Assembly: GCA_023442635.1 (NCBI GenBank)
Contig: JAEZYR010000047.1
Location: forward strand, 1-15,405
Direction: 5' to 3'
DNA length: 15,405 nucleotides
DNA from: Bacillota bacterium
GTDB taxonomy: Bacteria > Bacillota > Clostridia > Saccharofermentanales > Fastidiosipilaceae
In this document: positions 1-6,313 of the stretch, one piece after another
Layout: every line of letters begins with the position of its first letter
How positions within the stretch are numbered: position 1 is the first letter of the stretch
The notes under the pieces: generated by a model
The model's database searches: none
What the model was told of the DNA's origin: nothing
The model's input: the letters and a program-made list of their open reading frames with translations, nothing else
Program-made: the position numbers and the translations under genes

Positions 1-1
1 A

Positions 2-553
2 GACTTGCGTGTGGGATGTGTCCATGGTGACTGTAGTGCCCAAGAAAAAGAAAGCGTCATGCAGGCACTGGCGGAGGGGAATTTGGACATCCTGGTCGCT
101 ACCACAGTCATAGAAGTGGGTGTCGATCAGCCCAACGCAACGGTTATGCTGATTCTCGAGGCTGACCGCTTTGGTCTGGCGCAACTTCATCAGCTGCGCG
201 GGCGTATCGGTCGAGGTTCAGCAAGCTCTTACTGCTTGCTTTATCGAGAACAAAGAAGTGAGAACTCCGAAGCTCGCCTTCAGCAACTCTGTCAAAGTCA
301 GGATGGCTTTCATTTAGCTGAGGCTGATCTCAAGTTGAGAGGCCCTGGAGACTTCTTTGGTACGCGACAACATGGTCTGCCACAATTTCGGGTAGCCAAC
401 CTCTACGAAGATCAAGAGCTGCTGACCCAGAGTCGGGAGGCGGTGACGTCGTTGTTAGAACGGGATCCAAAGCTGGCTTGGCCAGCTCACCGCAACTTAC
501 GGCCAGCCTTGTCCTACATGCTAGGGCTAGAACAGACCCAACTGGGCATCTAG
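2..553 (+). CDS. recG: ATP-dependent DNA helicase RecG, C-terminal part (5' end outside window)
   Basis: RecG is a superfamily 2 helicase that remodels stalled replication forks and Holliday junctions. Only the last 183 codons are present, and the reading frame is open to the left edge, so the true start lies upstream. Helicase motif V is visible in TTVIEVGVDQPNA and motif VI in QLHQLRGRIGRG. The stretch RFGLAQLHQLRGR is characteristic of RecG, and LKLRGPGDFFGTRQHG is the usual segment after motif VI. The C-terminal tail is of normal length and ends in a TAG stop. That stop lies inside the ribosome binding site of rsmD, only 8 bp upstream of its start, so the two are probably co-transcribed. 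The recG–rsmD–coaD order is common in Bacillota. Family assignment is close to certain. Confidence 0.96.
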   Translation, partial: DLRVGCVHGDCSAQEKESVMQALAEGNLDILVATTVIEVGVDQPNATVMLILEADRFGLAQLHQLRGRIGRGSASSYCLLYREQRSENSEARLQQLCQSQDGFHLAEADLKLRGPGDFFGTRQHGLPQFRVANLYEDQELLTQSREAVTSLLERDPKLAWPAHRNLRPALSYMLGLEQTQLGI

Positions 554-561
554 GAGGACTT

Positions 562-1188
562 ATGCGCATCATCGCAGGGCAATGGAAGGGACAAAAATTG
601 CTCGCTGTACCTGGGGATCGAACGAGACCGACTGTTGATCAGCGCAAAGAGCAGCTTTTTTCTATTCTCCAAAGTTACTGGGGACTTGCTGGTTCGGAAG
701 CCTTGGCGGGACTTTCAGTTCTAGATCTCTGTGCAGGGACTGGGCAGCTAGGCTTAGAAGCCCTGAGCCGTGGCGCGGCAAGACTTTTGCTGGTCGAAAA
801 AGCCAGAGCAGCAGCTGCTGTGATTAAGCAAAATGTGGAGCGTTGTCAAGGCGCGTCAGAGCGTTGTGAGCTTTGGACTATGGGGGTGGAGCAAGCGCTT
901 CCTAAACTTGTGTCGAGTAAGGCAAAATTTGATCTGATTTTATGGGATCCCCCCTATGCGGCATGGCTCGGCATGAGCCAGAAACTGGGCTCCTATATAG
1001 CGCCCTTGCTAAGCCTAGATGGCGTGCTATTGCTAGAACATGATGCTCGTGACGCTGAAGTCCAGCTGCCAGGTTTAGAGGCCTTTCGTCATTGTCAGGG
1101 GGGCGTCAGCATGCTATCATTTTATGCACCATCTAACTCGGAGGCAGCATGCGAATCCTCGTCTACCCAGGAACCTTTGATCCCGTAA
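562..1188 (+). CDS. rsmD: 16S rRNA (guanine966-N2)-methyltransferase RsmD
   Basis: RsmD methylates N2 of G966 in 16S rRNA using S-adenosylmethionine, during 30S assembly in the cytoplasm. The 208-residue protein starts MRIIAGQWKG, the conserved N-terminus of the family, followed by the TRPT segment. The SAM-binding motif I is DLCAGTGQLGLEALSRGA (about residues 55–72), and the catalytic DPPY motif is at 129–132. The ATG at 562 is chosen over an in-frame ATG at 478 because it has AGGAGG 4 bp upstream and gives the canonical N-terminus. The 3' end overlaps coaD by 40 bp, which suggests translational coupling. The last 20 or so residues, in the overlap, are serine- and glutamate-rich and probably not part of the fold. 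The B. subtilis counterpart is ylbH. Confidence 0.95.
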   Translation: MRIIAGQWKGQKLLAVPGDRTRPTVDQRKEQLFSILQSYWGLAGSEALAGLSVLDLCAGTGQLGLEALSRGAARLLLVEKARAAAAVIKQNVERCQGASERCELWTMGVEQALPKLVSSKAKFDLILWDPPYAAWLGMSQKLGSYIAPLLSLDGVLLLEHDARDAEVQLPGLEAFRHCQGGVSMLSFYAPSNSEAACESSSTQEPLIP

Positions 1189-1712
1189 CACGAGGCCATT
1201 TAGACATCATCCGACGGGCGGCGGCTCTCTGCGATCGTCTGTACATAGCTGTTTTGAGTAATAGCCAGAAGAAGCCCGTTTTTTCAGCTGCTGAACGAGT
1301 TGAGATGATCCAGGATTGTTTGACCTTTGCAAATCATTGTGTGGTGGAGTCATACGATGGTTTGCTTGTTGATTATGTGAGGACACGTGAGGCAGCAGCA
1401 GTTGTGCGAGGCTTGCGCAGTGAGTCAGACTTCCGCTTTGCGCTGGATATGTTCACGGCGAACCGCATGCTGATGCCAAGTTACGAAACATTGCTATTGC
1501 CTTGCCGAGCGGACTTTGCGCTGACGAGTTCCAGCATTGTTCGCGAGGTTACCGCTTATGGTGGAGACCTACGAGGCATGCTACCAGAAGCTATTCGTGA
1601 GCGAGTGGCAGAACGGCTCGTTCGAGAAGAACATCGGCTGCGCTATGAGGCACAGCTCAAACATGGAGAGGATGGCCAAGATAATGGATGCTTATCAGGG
1701 CAGCGAGAATGA
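1149..1712 (+). CDS. coaD: Phosphopantetheine adenylyltransferase (PPAT)
   Basis: PPAT transfers AMP from ATP to 4'-phosphopantetheine, giving dephospho-CoA, the penultimate step of coenzyme A synthesis. The start YPGTFDPVTRGHLDI carries the nucleotidyltransferase (T/H)xGH motif at residues 14–17. VRGLRSESDF (86–95) and TSSSIVRE (126–133) are further signatures of bacterial CoaD. The ATG at 1149 has CGGAGG about 4 bp upstream. At 187 residues the protein is roughly 25 longer than the usual 160. The extra tail is charged (EEHRLRYEAQLKHGEDGQ…) and lies where the gene overlaps the next one, so it may be an accident of a lost stop rather than a functional extension. coaD directly after rsmD is the common Bacillota arrangement. 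Confidence 0.96.
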   Translation: MRILVYPGTFDPVTRGHLDIIRRAAALCDRLYIAVLSNSQKKPVFSAAERVEMIQDCLTFANHCVVESYDGLLVDYVRTREAAAVVRGLRSESDFRFALDMFTANRMLMPSYETLLLPCRADFALTSSSIVREVTAYGGDLRGMLPEAIRERVAERLVREEHRLRYEAQLKHGEDGQDNGCLSGQRE

Positions 1713-2145
1713 TTTTTATGAGTTGATTGACCGCTTGCAGAATACGATCTTGCAGGCTCGGGCTGTTCCTTTTACATCTAGCTGCATGGTGGATAAGGAA
1801 GAACTTCTTCTGCTAGCTGGCATGCTTCGCGATAACCTGCCTCAGCAAATCAAACAGGCCAAATGGCTTGTAGACCACAATCACCAGGTGATTGCGGATG
1901 CCAGACGTGAGGCTGAGCAGCTCAAATTGCAGGCCGAGAAACAGGTAGCGAATATGGTGGACGAGCACGAAATTACCCAGAAGGCTCGCCAAGTTGCCGC
2001 TCAGACCATTGAGAGCGCCAACAGTTCGGCCAAACAAATTCGCCAGGGGGCTTTGGACTACGCCAATAAGCGCTTGACGGATTTAGAGGAGCAGCTAACC
2101 TCTATTTTGGTCACACTCCAAAAGAATAAAAAAGAGCTGCGCTAA
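1684..2145 (+). CDS. Coiled-coil protein, ATP synthase subunit b/H-like, of unknown function
   Basis: This 153-residue soluble protein is rich in Ala, Gln, Glu and Lys. A short N-terminal part (MDAYQGSENDFYELIDRLQ) and a linker are followed by an almost uninterrupted helix from about residue 38 to the end, predicted to be a coiled coil. No membrane segment or signal peptide is seen. Similar small proteins after coaD in Clostridia are usually labelled ATPase or V-type ATP synthase subunit H-like on helical similarity alone; some resemble DivIVA. That label is from memory and no enzymatic function should be inferred. Three in-frame ATGs (1663, 1672, 1684) are possible. I prefer 1684, which has GGAGAGG 12 bp upstream, but 1663 would also fit. 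The start overlaps coaD, so translation is probably coupled. A role in division or envelope organisation is speculation. Confidence 0.75.
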   Translation: MDAYQGSENDFYELIDRLQNTILQARAVPFTSSCMVDKEELLLLAGMLRDNLPQQIKQAKWLVDHNHQVIADARREAEQLKLQAEKQVANMVDEHEITQKARQVAAQTIESANSSAKQIRQGALDYANKRLTDLEEQLTSILVTLQKNKKELR

Positions 2146-2150
2146 GCTCT

Positions 2151-2189
2151 GAAATCCCCTCGGACTTTGAGGGTTTCACCTTGCTTTTT
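2151..2189 (+). terminator. Possible weak Rho-independent terminator after the rsmD–coaD cluster
   Basis: GAAATCCCCTC at 2151–2161 can pair with GAGGGTTTC at 2169–2177 if two bases are bulged. A run of five T follows at 2185–2189, after a 7-base gap. The gap and the bulges make it weaker than the two clear terminators in this window. A second small hairpin (TTGCTT/AAGCAA, 2181–2198) overlaps the T run. Read-through into ddl is quite possible. Confidence 0.35.
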
Positions 2190-2213
2190 CGCAAGCAAAA
2201 ATAGGCACGCTAG

Positions 2214-2252
2214 ACGTCTGTATTTATCGTTTCGGACGGTATATCCAGACGT
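2214..2252 (+). promoter_or_regulatory. Inverted repeat in the ddl leader
   Basis: ACGTCTG at 2214–2220 is perfectly complementary to CAGACGT at 2246–2252. Short inner pairings (CGT/ACG around a TTCGG loop) make a 39-nt stem-loop possible. It is followed by TTTTCATTT and lies 12 bp upstream of the AGGAGG that serves ddl. The left arm sits within an 8-bp perfect palindrome, AGACGTCT (2212–2219). It could be an operator or a weak attenuator; nothing else indicates which. I saw no convincing −35/−10 pair in this 130-bp gap. Confidence 0.35.
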
Positions 2253-2275
2253 TTTCATTTGGCCAGGAGGTTGTC

Positions 2276-3439
2276 ATGCGCGTTTTATTGTTATTTGGTG
2301 GGCAGTCCAGCGAACACCTCGTCTCTTGTCGATCAGCTCGAGCTATCGCGCAGGCCTTGCTGGATGCTGGGCAGGAAGTGGCCATGGTGGGTATTGACCT
2401 GCAAGGACGCTGGTGGCCTTATCGGGCGGCGATTGCCAGCATTGAGGCAGAGCAGTGGCGCCCTGCGGCAGAGAAAGCCCTCCTCGAAGCTGGGTGTACG
2501 CCAGAAGACTTAGCGTGTGAGTCCTATGAGGCAGCGAACAGCTCCGCAAAAGAAAAACGCCTTGAAGTCGCTAAGGGCAATTCCCTGAGAGCTTGGCTTT
2601 ATGGCCTGGCAGATGGCCCTGTGGATCTTGTCTATTTGGCCTTGCACGGTACCAATGGGGAAGATGGCACGGTGCAGGGCTTATTAGACCTTGCCAATAT
2701 GCCCTACATAGGTTCGGGTACGCTGGCCTCCGCCTCAGCGATGGATAAGGCACGTACCTATGATTTGGCGCAACTGTTGGGTATTCCCTTTCCTGAAACA
2801 AGGGTTATTAGACGACAGCAGTTTGCCTCAAGCAAGAAGCAGGAATTAGCCCAAGAACTCATCCAAGATTTGGGCTTGCCTATCTTTGTAAAACCCTGTT
2901 GTGGTGGCTCTAGTGTAGGGGCCAGCCGCGCGCATAACGAAGCTGAACTCCTGGCTGCTATCACGGAAGCTAGCCGTCTAGATCAAAGCATTTTAGTTCA
3001 GACCTGTATTGAAGCGCGGGAAATTGAACTGGCCGTACTCGGTAACGATCCCTATCAGGTGGCCGGTCCAGGCGAAATTGTGATGGCTGAAAGCTGTGAT
3101 TTTTATGACTACCAGACCAAATATTTTGCAGGAAGTCAGCAGTCCCATGTTGCGCTGCCAGCTGATGTTCCGCCAGAGATTGCAAAAAAAGCGCGAGTTT
3201 GGGCACAGCAGTTGGCCTCAAAATTAGGCGTAGAGGGACTGGCACGGGTGGACTTTTTCTACGAAGAAGCAAGCAAGCGCCTTTTGCTCAACGAAGTTAA
3301 CAACTTGCCAGGCTTCACAAGCATCAGCTTATATCCAGCTGCCTTTGCACAAGAGGGCTTGCCCACGCCAGCTTTGGTCAAGCAACTTTGTCAGTATGCA
3401 CTTGAAGCTTGGGAACAAAAGCAGAGAGCTTTTGAATAA
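2276..3439 (+). CDS. ddl: D-alanine–D-alanine ligase
   Basis: Ddl joins two D-alanines with ATP hydrolysis to supply the end of the peptidoglycan stem peptide. The 387-residue protein shows the ATP-grasp family in order. The N-terminal GGQSSEHLVS comes first, then LHGTNGEDGTVQG (about 123–135) and the MDK motif (157–159). The nucleotide-loop region VKPCCGGSSVG is at 205–215, the omega-loop YDYQTKY at 277–283, and the metal-binding LNEVNNLPGFTSISLYP (338–354) near the end. The KY pair at 282–283 and the general pattern favour an ordinary D-Ala-D-Ala ligase over a VanA-type D-lactate ligase. The start has AGGAGG 5 bp upstream. The gene follows a 130-bp gap and is 10 bp from the DUF1934 gene, so these two are probably co-transcribed. 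Ddl in this location is not the B. subtilis arrangement. Confidence 0.95.
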   Translation: MRVLLLFGGQSSEHLVSCRSARAIAQALLDAGQEVAMVGIDLQGRWWPYRAAIASIEAEQWRPAAEKALLEAGCTPEDLACESYEAANSSAKEKRLEVAKGNSLRAWLYGLADGPVDLVYLALHGTNGEDGTVQGLLDLANMPYIGSGTLASASAMDKARTYDLAQLLGIPFPETRVIRRQQFASSKKQELAQELIQDLGLPIFVKPCCGGSSVGASRAHNEAELLAAITEASRLDQSILVQTCIEAREIELAVLGNDPYQVAGPGEIVMAESCDFYDYQTKYFAGSQQSHVALPADVPPEIAKKARVWAQQLASKLGVEGLARVDFFYEEASKRLLLNEVNNLPGFTSISLYPAAFAQEGLPTPALVKQLCQYALEAWEQKQRAFE

Positions 3440-3449
3440 AGGAGGAGCT

Positions 3450-3941
3450 ATGTGCTTCGAACCAGAAGTTGAATACATTTCCCAATGGGAAAATGGCACG
3501 CTTGAAATGCGCACGAAGAGTTGGGAAAAGGATGGAGAGGCTGAATATACAACGCGCCTCTACGAAGCTATGTCAACGCCTTTCAAATACCACGACGAGG
3601 GACCAGAGGAACTCTATTTTCGCTATTTACAGCCCGAAGAAAGTGGGCTCGGTCGCACAGAGACCCACCTGCGTTTTTCTCTTGATAAAAAAAGACCCTA
3701 TGTCATATTGGAGCATCGCGGCGAAACGCGCAGCTACATGGACTTAAGGCCAGGCGAACAAGGCATATGCAGTTACCAGACTGCCTATGGGGAGATACAA
3801 TTTAACTACGGTTGCTCATGGGTAAAGTGGGAGGGCGACACCAAAGAAGGGATGCTTTATTTCCGCTATTCGATCGAAAATCCCTATGAGGCGAGTATCC
3901 AGCACGAGTTTCACATCCATTACAAAAGCTCTTTAGATTAA
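3450..3941 (+). CDS. DUF1934 (YwiB-like) calycin-type beta-barrel protein
   Basis: This 163-residue protein has no signal peptide or membrane segment and is predicted to be mostly beta strand. The C-terminal half fits the DUF1934 pattern: a segment PYVILEHRGETRSYMDLRPG, then YQTAYGEIQF (109–118), where the Y-x-T-x-Y-G core is typical. It closes with GMLYFRYSIE (about 134–143) and a final strand ending EFHIHYK. Family members are small lipocalin/calycin-like barrels of unknown function; B. subtilis YwiB is one. The ATG at 3450 is chosen because AAAGGAGGAG ends 3 bp upstream; longer in-frame starts lie inside ddl. It lies 10 bp after ddl and 22 bp before the DUF177 gene, so it looks like a middle gene of an operon. 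The first 80 residues are weakly conserved, so family confidence is moderate to good. Confidence 0.75.
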   Translation: MCFEPEVEYISQWENGTLEMRTKSWEKDGEAEYTTRLYEAMSTPFKYHDEGPEELYFRYLQPEESGLGRTETHLRFSLDKKRPYVILEHRGETRSYMDLRPGEQGICSYQTAYGEIQFNYGCSWVKWEGDTKEGMLYFRYSIENPYEASIQHEFHIHYKSSLD

Positions 3942-3963
3942 GGCGAGAAAGGGGTGTTCGTCA

Positions 3964-4545
3964 GTGCCAACTGAACGCAAAGGACATATTTGGAACTTGA
4001 CCCGCTTCCTACAGCGGACATCATCAGAGCTCGACATCGAAGATAGCTTTGAGCAAACGGACTTTGCAGATTGGGAGCCGAGTTGGCGCTTTTTGGAACC
4101 CCTTCAGTTGGTGGCGACTTTGCGGCACGAGGGCGATGGTTTGCTGCATTTGGAGGGGAAGCTAACGGGACGCTTCGAAAGCGACTGTGCACGTTGTCTA
4201 AGCCCTGTGGAGACGACATGCCAGCTCAAGATCGAGGAGACTTGTATACCGCGAGGTCTTGACGAAGTTGAGCGAGGGCGCATCCTGGCTCGCTGCCCTG
4301 AAACAGTGGATCCAGATGATTGTTTCACCTACGAAAAACAGGCCTTTGACTTGACAGAAATCGTTCGAAGCGCGATAATTCTGTACTTGCCAAACAGGGT
4401 TATTTGTCCTGATGCCTGCGAACTTTGGAAGGCTTCCAGCCAGGATTCAGAGACAGATGAGGTGGAGACGAGCAGCACGGATTCACCTTTTGCGAAATTG
4501 CTTGGCTTGTTTCCAGCAGAAGGTGGAGACGAATCAGGCGCATAA
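3964..4545 (+). CDS. DUF177 (YceD/YlbN-like) protein, ribosome-associated
   Basis: Proteins of the YceD/DUF177 family are encoded next to rpmF across bacteria and plants. They have been linked to 23S rRNA accumulation and ribosome assembly. This 193-residue copy contains the central CARCLSPVETTCQLKIEE (75–92), the family's C-x-x-C motif, and FDLTEIVRSAIILYLPNRVICPDAC (128–152), the conserved helix before the second cysteine pair. Many clostridial homologues end in a fuller motif, C-x-GLC-x-x-CG. Here only CPDAC (148–152) remains, followed by an acidic serine-rich linker (DSETDEVETSSTDS) and then SPFAKLLGLF. The start is a GTG at 3964 with AAAGGGG about 10 bp upstream. The B. subtilis counterpart is ylbN, also directly before rpmF. 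Confidence 0.85.
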   Translation: MPTERKGHIWNLTRFLQRTSSELDIEDSFEQTDFADWEPSWRFLEPLQLVATLRHEGDGLLHLEGKLTGRFESDCARCLSPVETTCQLKIEETCIPRGLDEVERGRILARCPETVDPDDCFTYEKQAFDLTEIVRSAIILYLPNRVICPDACELWKASSQDSETDEVETSSTDSPFAKLLGLFPAEGGDESGA

Positions 4546-4604
4546 ACCCGAATACATTACCAAGATAGGGATTCACCTTCAGGGTGATAGAGAGTGAGGA
4601 TAAG

Positions 4605-4787
4605 ATGGCAGTACCGAAGAGTCGTTGGTCAAAGGCGCGTTCTCGTCGACATCGTTCGAATTATAAGATTGAGGCACCGAATCTTTCTGAGTGCCCTCAT
4701 TGCCACAGCTTGAGAGCTCCGCATCAGGTGTGCAAGAATTGCGGCTATTATGATGGCCGTGAGGTTGTTGCCGTCCAGAATGACTGA
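4605..4787 (+). CDS. rpmF: 50S ribosomal protein L32
   Basis: L32 is a small zinc-binding protein of the large ribosomal subunit. The 60-residue sequence begins MAVPKSRWSKARSRRHRSNY, the standard basic N-terminus. It carries a four-cysteine zinc ribbon: CPHC and CKNC around a PHQVC linker, ending in GYYDGREVV. Normal length is 55–65 residues. The ATG at 4605 gives the canonical MAVPK start and has GTGAGGA 4 bp upstream; an in-frame GTG at 4584 would add seven unrelated residues and is rejected. The 59-bp gap from the DUF177 gene holds nothing more than a 5-bp hairpin (TCACC/GGTGA). As a four-cysteine (C+) form it depends on zinc. Confidence 0.97.
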   Translation: MAVPKSRWSKARSRRHRSNYKIEAPNLSECPHCHSLRAPHQVCKNCGYYDGREVVAVQND

Positions 4788-4795
4788 GAGGCCTT

Positions 4796-4855
4796 AGCCC
4801 GATTAGCATCTCCCAGATAGAGCGTCTATCTGAGGATACGCAAGTTAATTGGGCT
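4796..4855 (+). ncRNA. Nested stem-loop 1 between rpmF and der (structured RNA candidate)
   Basis: An outer arm AGCCCGATTAGC (4796–4807) pairs over its full 12 bases with GTTAATTGGGCT (4844–4855) if two G·U pairs are allowed. Inside it sits an 8-bp perfect hairpin, CAGATAGA-gcg-TCTATCTG (4814–4832), extended by TCC/GGA across a bulged A (4811–4836). Having G·U rather than mismatches suggests selection at the RNA level. No T run follows, so it does not look like a terminator. Its function is not known. It could be a leader for der, a processing site or a mobile palindrome. Confidence 0.5.
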
Positions 4856-4876
4856 GTGCACGAAACCTTCATTTGG

Positions 4877-4928
4877 ATAAGCAGTGTTCAGCACATCGCG
4901 TTGCCACGCGTTGTGGGACACTGCTTAT
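4877..4928 (+). ncRNA. Long stem-loop 2 between rpmF and der
   Basis: ATAAGCAGTGT (4877–4887) and ACACTGCTTAT (4918–4928) form an 11-bp perfect stem. Inside, CACA-T-CGCGT and ACGCG-T-TGTG pair around a TGCC loop, so almost the whole 52-nt element is base-paired. Only TTTGTGTTG follows, so a terminator is possible but weak. It lies about 60 bp before der and 21 bp after stem-loop 1. Together the two elements fill most of the 200-bp gap. Unlike ordinary attenuators, no leader peptide or mutually exclusive pairing was found. Confidence 0.5.
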
Positions 4929-4987
4929 TTGTGTTGATCTTAGCCTGGTAGAAGGTTGAGTCTTAAGGGACTGCAGGAGGAACAAAG

Positions 4988-6313
4988 ATGGCTCGAGCGG
5001 TAGTTGCCGTTGTAGGTCGCCCCAATGTGGGCAAATCCAGCCTTTTTAACTTTTTGGCGGGTTCGCGCTTGGCTATTGTTGACGATCAGCCTGGTGTGAC
5101 ACGCGATCGACTTTATGCCAGTACGGATTGGCGCGGTCGTCAATTTACACTGATTGATACGGGTGGTATTGAACCTGAAAGTGATGACCACATTTTGCGC
5201 AGTATGCGCGAGCAAGCTGAGATAGCCATCGAGACAGGTGACGTCATCCTTTTTATGGTTGACATCAAAAGTGGACTCGTAGCAGCGGACATGGACATAG
5301 CGAACATGCTTCGCCAGGCTCACAAGCCCGTGGTCGTCGTTGTCAATAAGGTTGATCAGCCAGGTGAGCTGCCACCTGAGTTTTACGAGTTTTACCAATT
5401 AGGTTTTGAGCAAGTTTTAGCCGTTTCTGCCAGCCATGCTTTGGGCATCGGTGAGATGCTTGATGCTTTGGTAGAGGCCATGCCACCAGCTGAAGACGAG
5501 GAAGCAGAGACGGAAGCTATTCGTGTCGCGCTGATCGGCAAGCCCAATGCTGGCAAATCTAGTCTGCTCAATCGTTTGCTGGGCGAAAATCGTTCGATTG
5601 TCTCGGATGTAGCAGGTACGACGAGAGATAGTGTGGACTCCGCCTGTGAAGTGGACGGTCAGCCCTACATATTCATTGACACAGCGGGTATTAGGCGGCG
5701 CAGCCGAGTCGATAATCGACTCGAAAAATATGCGGTTCTTCGAGCTGTTGCGGCGATTGAGCGCGCTGATGTCTGCCTTATTTTGATAGATGCGGCTGAA
5801 GGCATTACGGAGCAAGACACCAAGATTGCAGGCCTGGCTCACAACGCTGGTAAGGCCAGTATTTTTGTCCTCAACAAGTGGGATATTGTCGAAAAAGACC
5901 ATCTCACGACTAAACGCTACGAAGAAGAGATTCGACGCCGCTTTGCCTATATGAGCTATGCGCCTGTTCTTTTCATTTCAGCCTTGACGGGTCAGCGCTG
6001 CGTGCGTCTGTTTGAGATGATTAAGCACGTGTATGCTGAGGCTAGCAAGCGTATACCAACAGGTGTTTTGAATGATGTGATTGGCGAAATACAGGCTATT
6101 ACGCCAGCCCCACAGTACAAGGGCAAGCGTCTCAAAATTGCCTATGCGACCCAGGTTGCCGTTCGCCCACCGCTTTTTGCCCTCTTTGTGAACAGCAAGG
6201 ATCTCTTGCACTTTAGCTATGAGCGCCATCTAGAAAATGAATTGCGACGGCAGTTCGGCTTTGAGGGCAGCCCAATTAAATTAAGTCTACGAGCGAAGGA
6301 AGCAAAAGAATAA
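4988..6313 (+). CDS. der: Ribosome biogenesis GTPase Der (EngA)
   Basis: Der is an essential GTPase with two G domains that acts in late maturation of the 50S subunit. The first G domain shows GRPNVGKSS (10–18), the switch TRD (38–40), DTGG (57–60) and NKVD (120–123). The second shows GKPNAGKSS (184–192), AGTTRDS (209–215), DTAG (231–234) and NKWD (296–299). A C-terminal KH-like domain follows (about 350–430), with the characteristic PAPQYKGKRLKIAYATQV at 373–390. The length, 441, is normal. AGGAGGA lies upstream of the ATG with a short spacer. It follows a 200-bp structured gap and runs directly into typA, so both GTPases are probably on one transcript. Confidence 0.97.
   Translation: MARAVVAVVGRPNVGKSSLFNFLAGSRLAIVDDQPGVTRDRLYASTDWRGRQFTLIDTGGIEPESDDHILRSMREQAEIAIETGDVILFMVDIKSGLVAADMDIANMLRQAHKPVVVVVNKVDQPGELPPEFYEFYQLGFEQVLAVSASHALGIGEMLDALVEAMPPAEDEEAETEAIRVALIGKPNAGKSSLLNRLLGENRSIVSDVAGTTRDSVDSACEVDGQPYIFIDTAGIRRRSRVDNRLEKYAVLRAVAAIERADVCLILIDAAEGITEQDTKIAGLAHNAGKASIFVLNKWDIVEKDHLTTKRYEEEIRRRFAYMSYAPVLFISALTGQRCVRLFEMIKHVYAEASKRIPTGVLNDVIGEIQAITPAPQYKGKRLKIAYATQVAVRPPLFALFVNSKDLLHFSYERHLENELRRQFGFEGSPIKLSLRAKEAKE

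Noticed and set aside
2276..3439. Possible VanA/VanG-type resistance ligase
   Set aside because: The omega-loop YDYQTKY with the KY pair matches ordinary D-Ala-D-Ala ligases, and no vanH-, vanX- or vanT-like gene lies nearby.
4877..4928. Insertion-sequence ends (inverted repeats)
   Set aside because: The arms enclose only 30 bp that are also paired, with no transposase and no target-site duplication. A palindromic element cannot be excluded, but a normal insertion sequence can.
4940..5398. 152-codon minus-strand frame over the start of der
   Set aside because: It covers the invariant GTPase motifs of der on the opposite strand and has no motif or start signal of its own.
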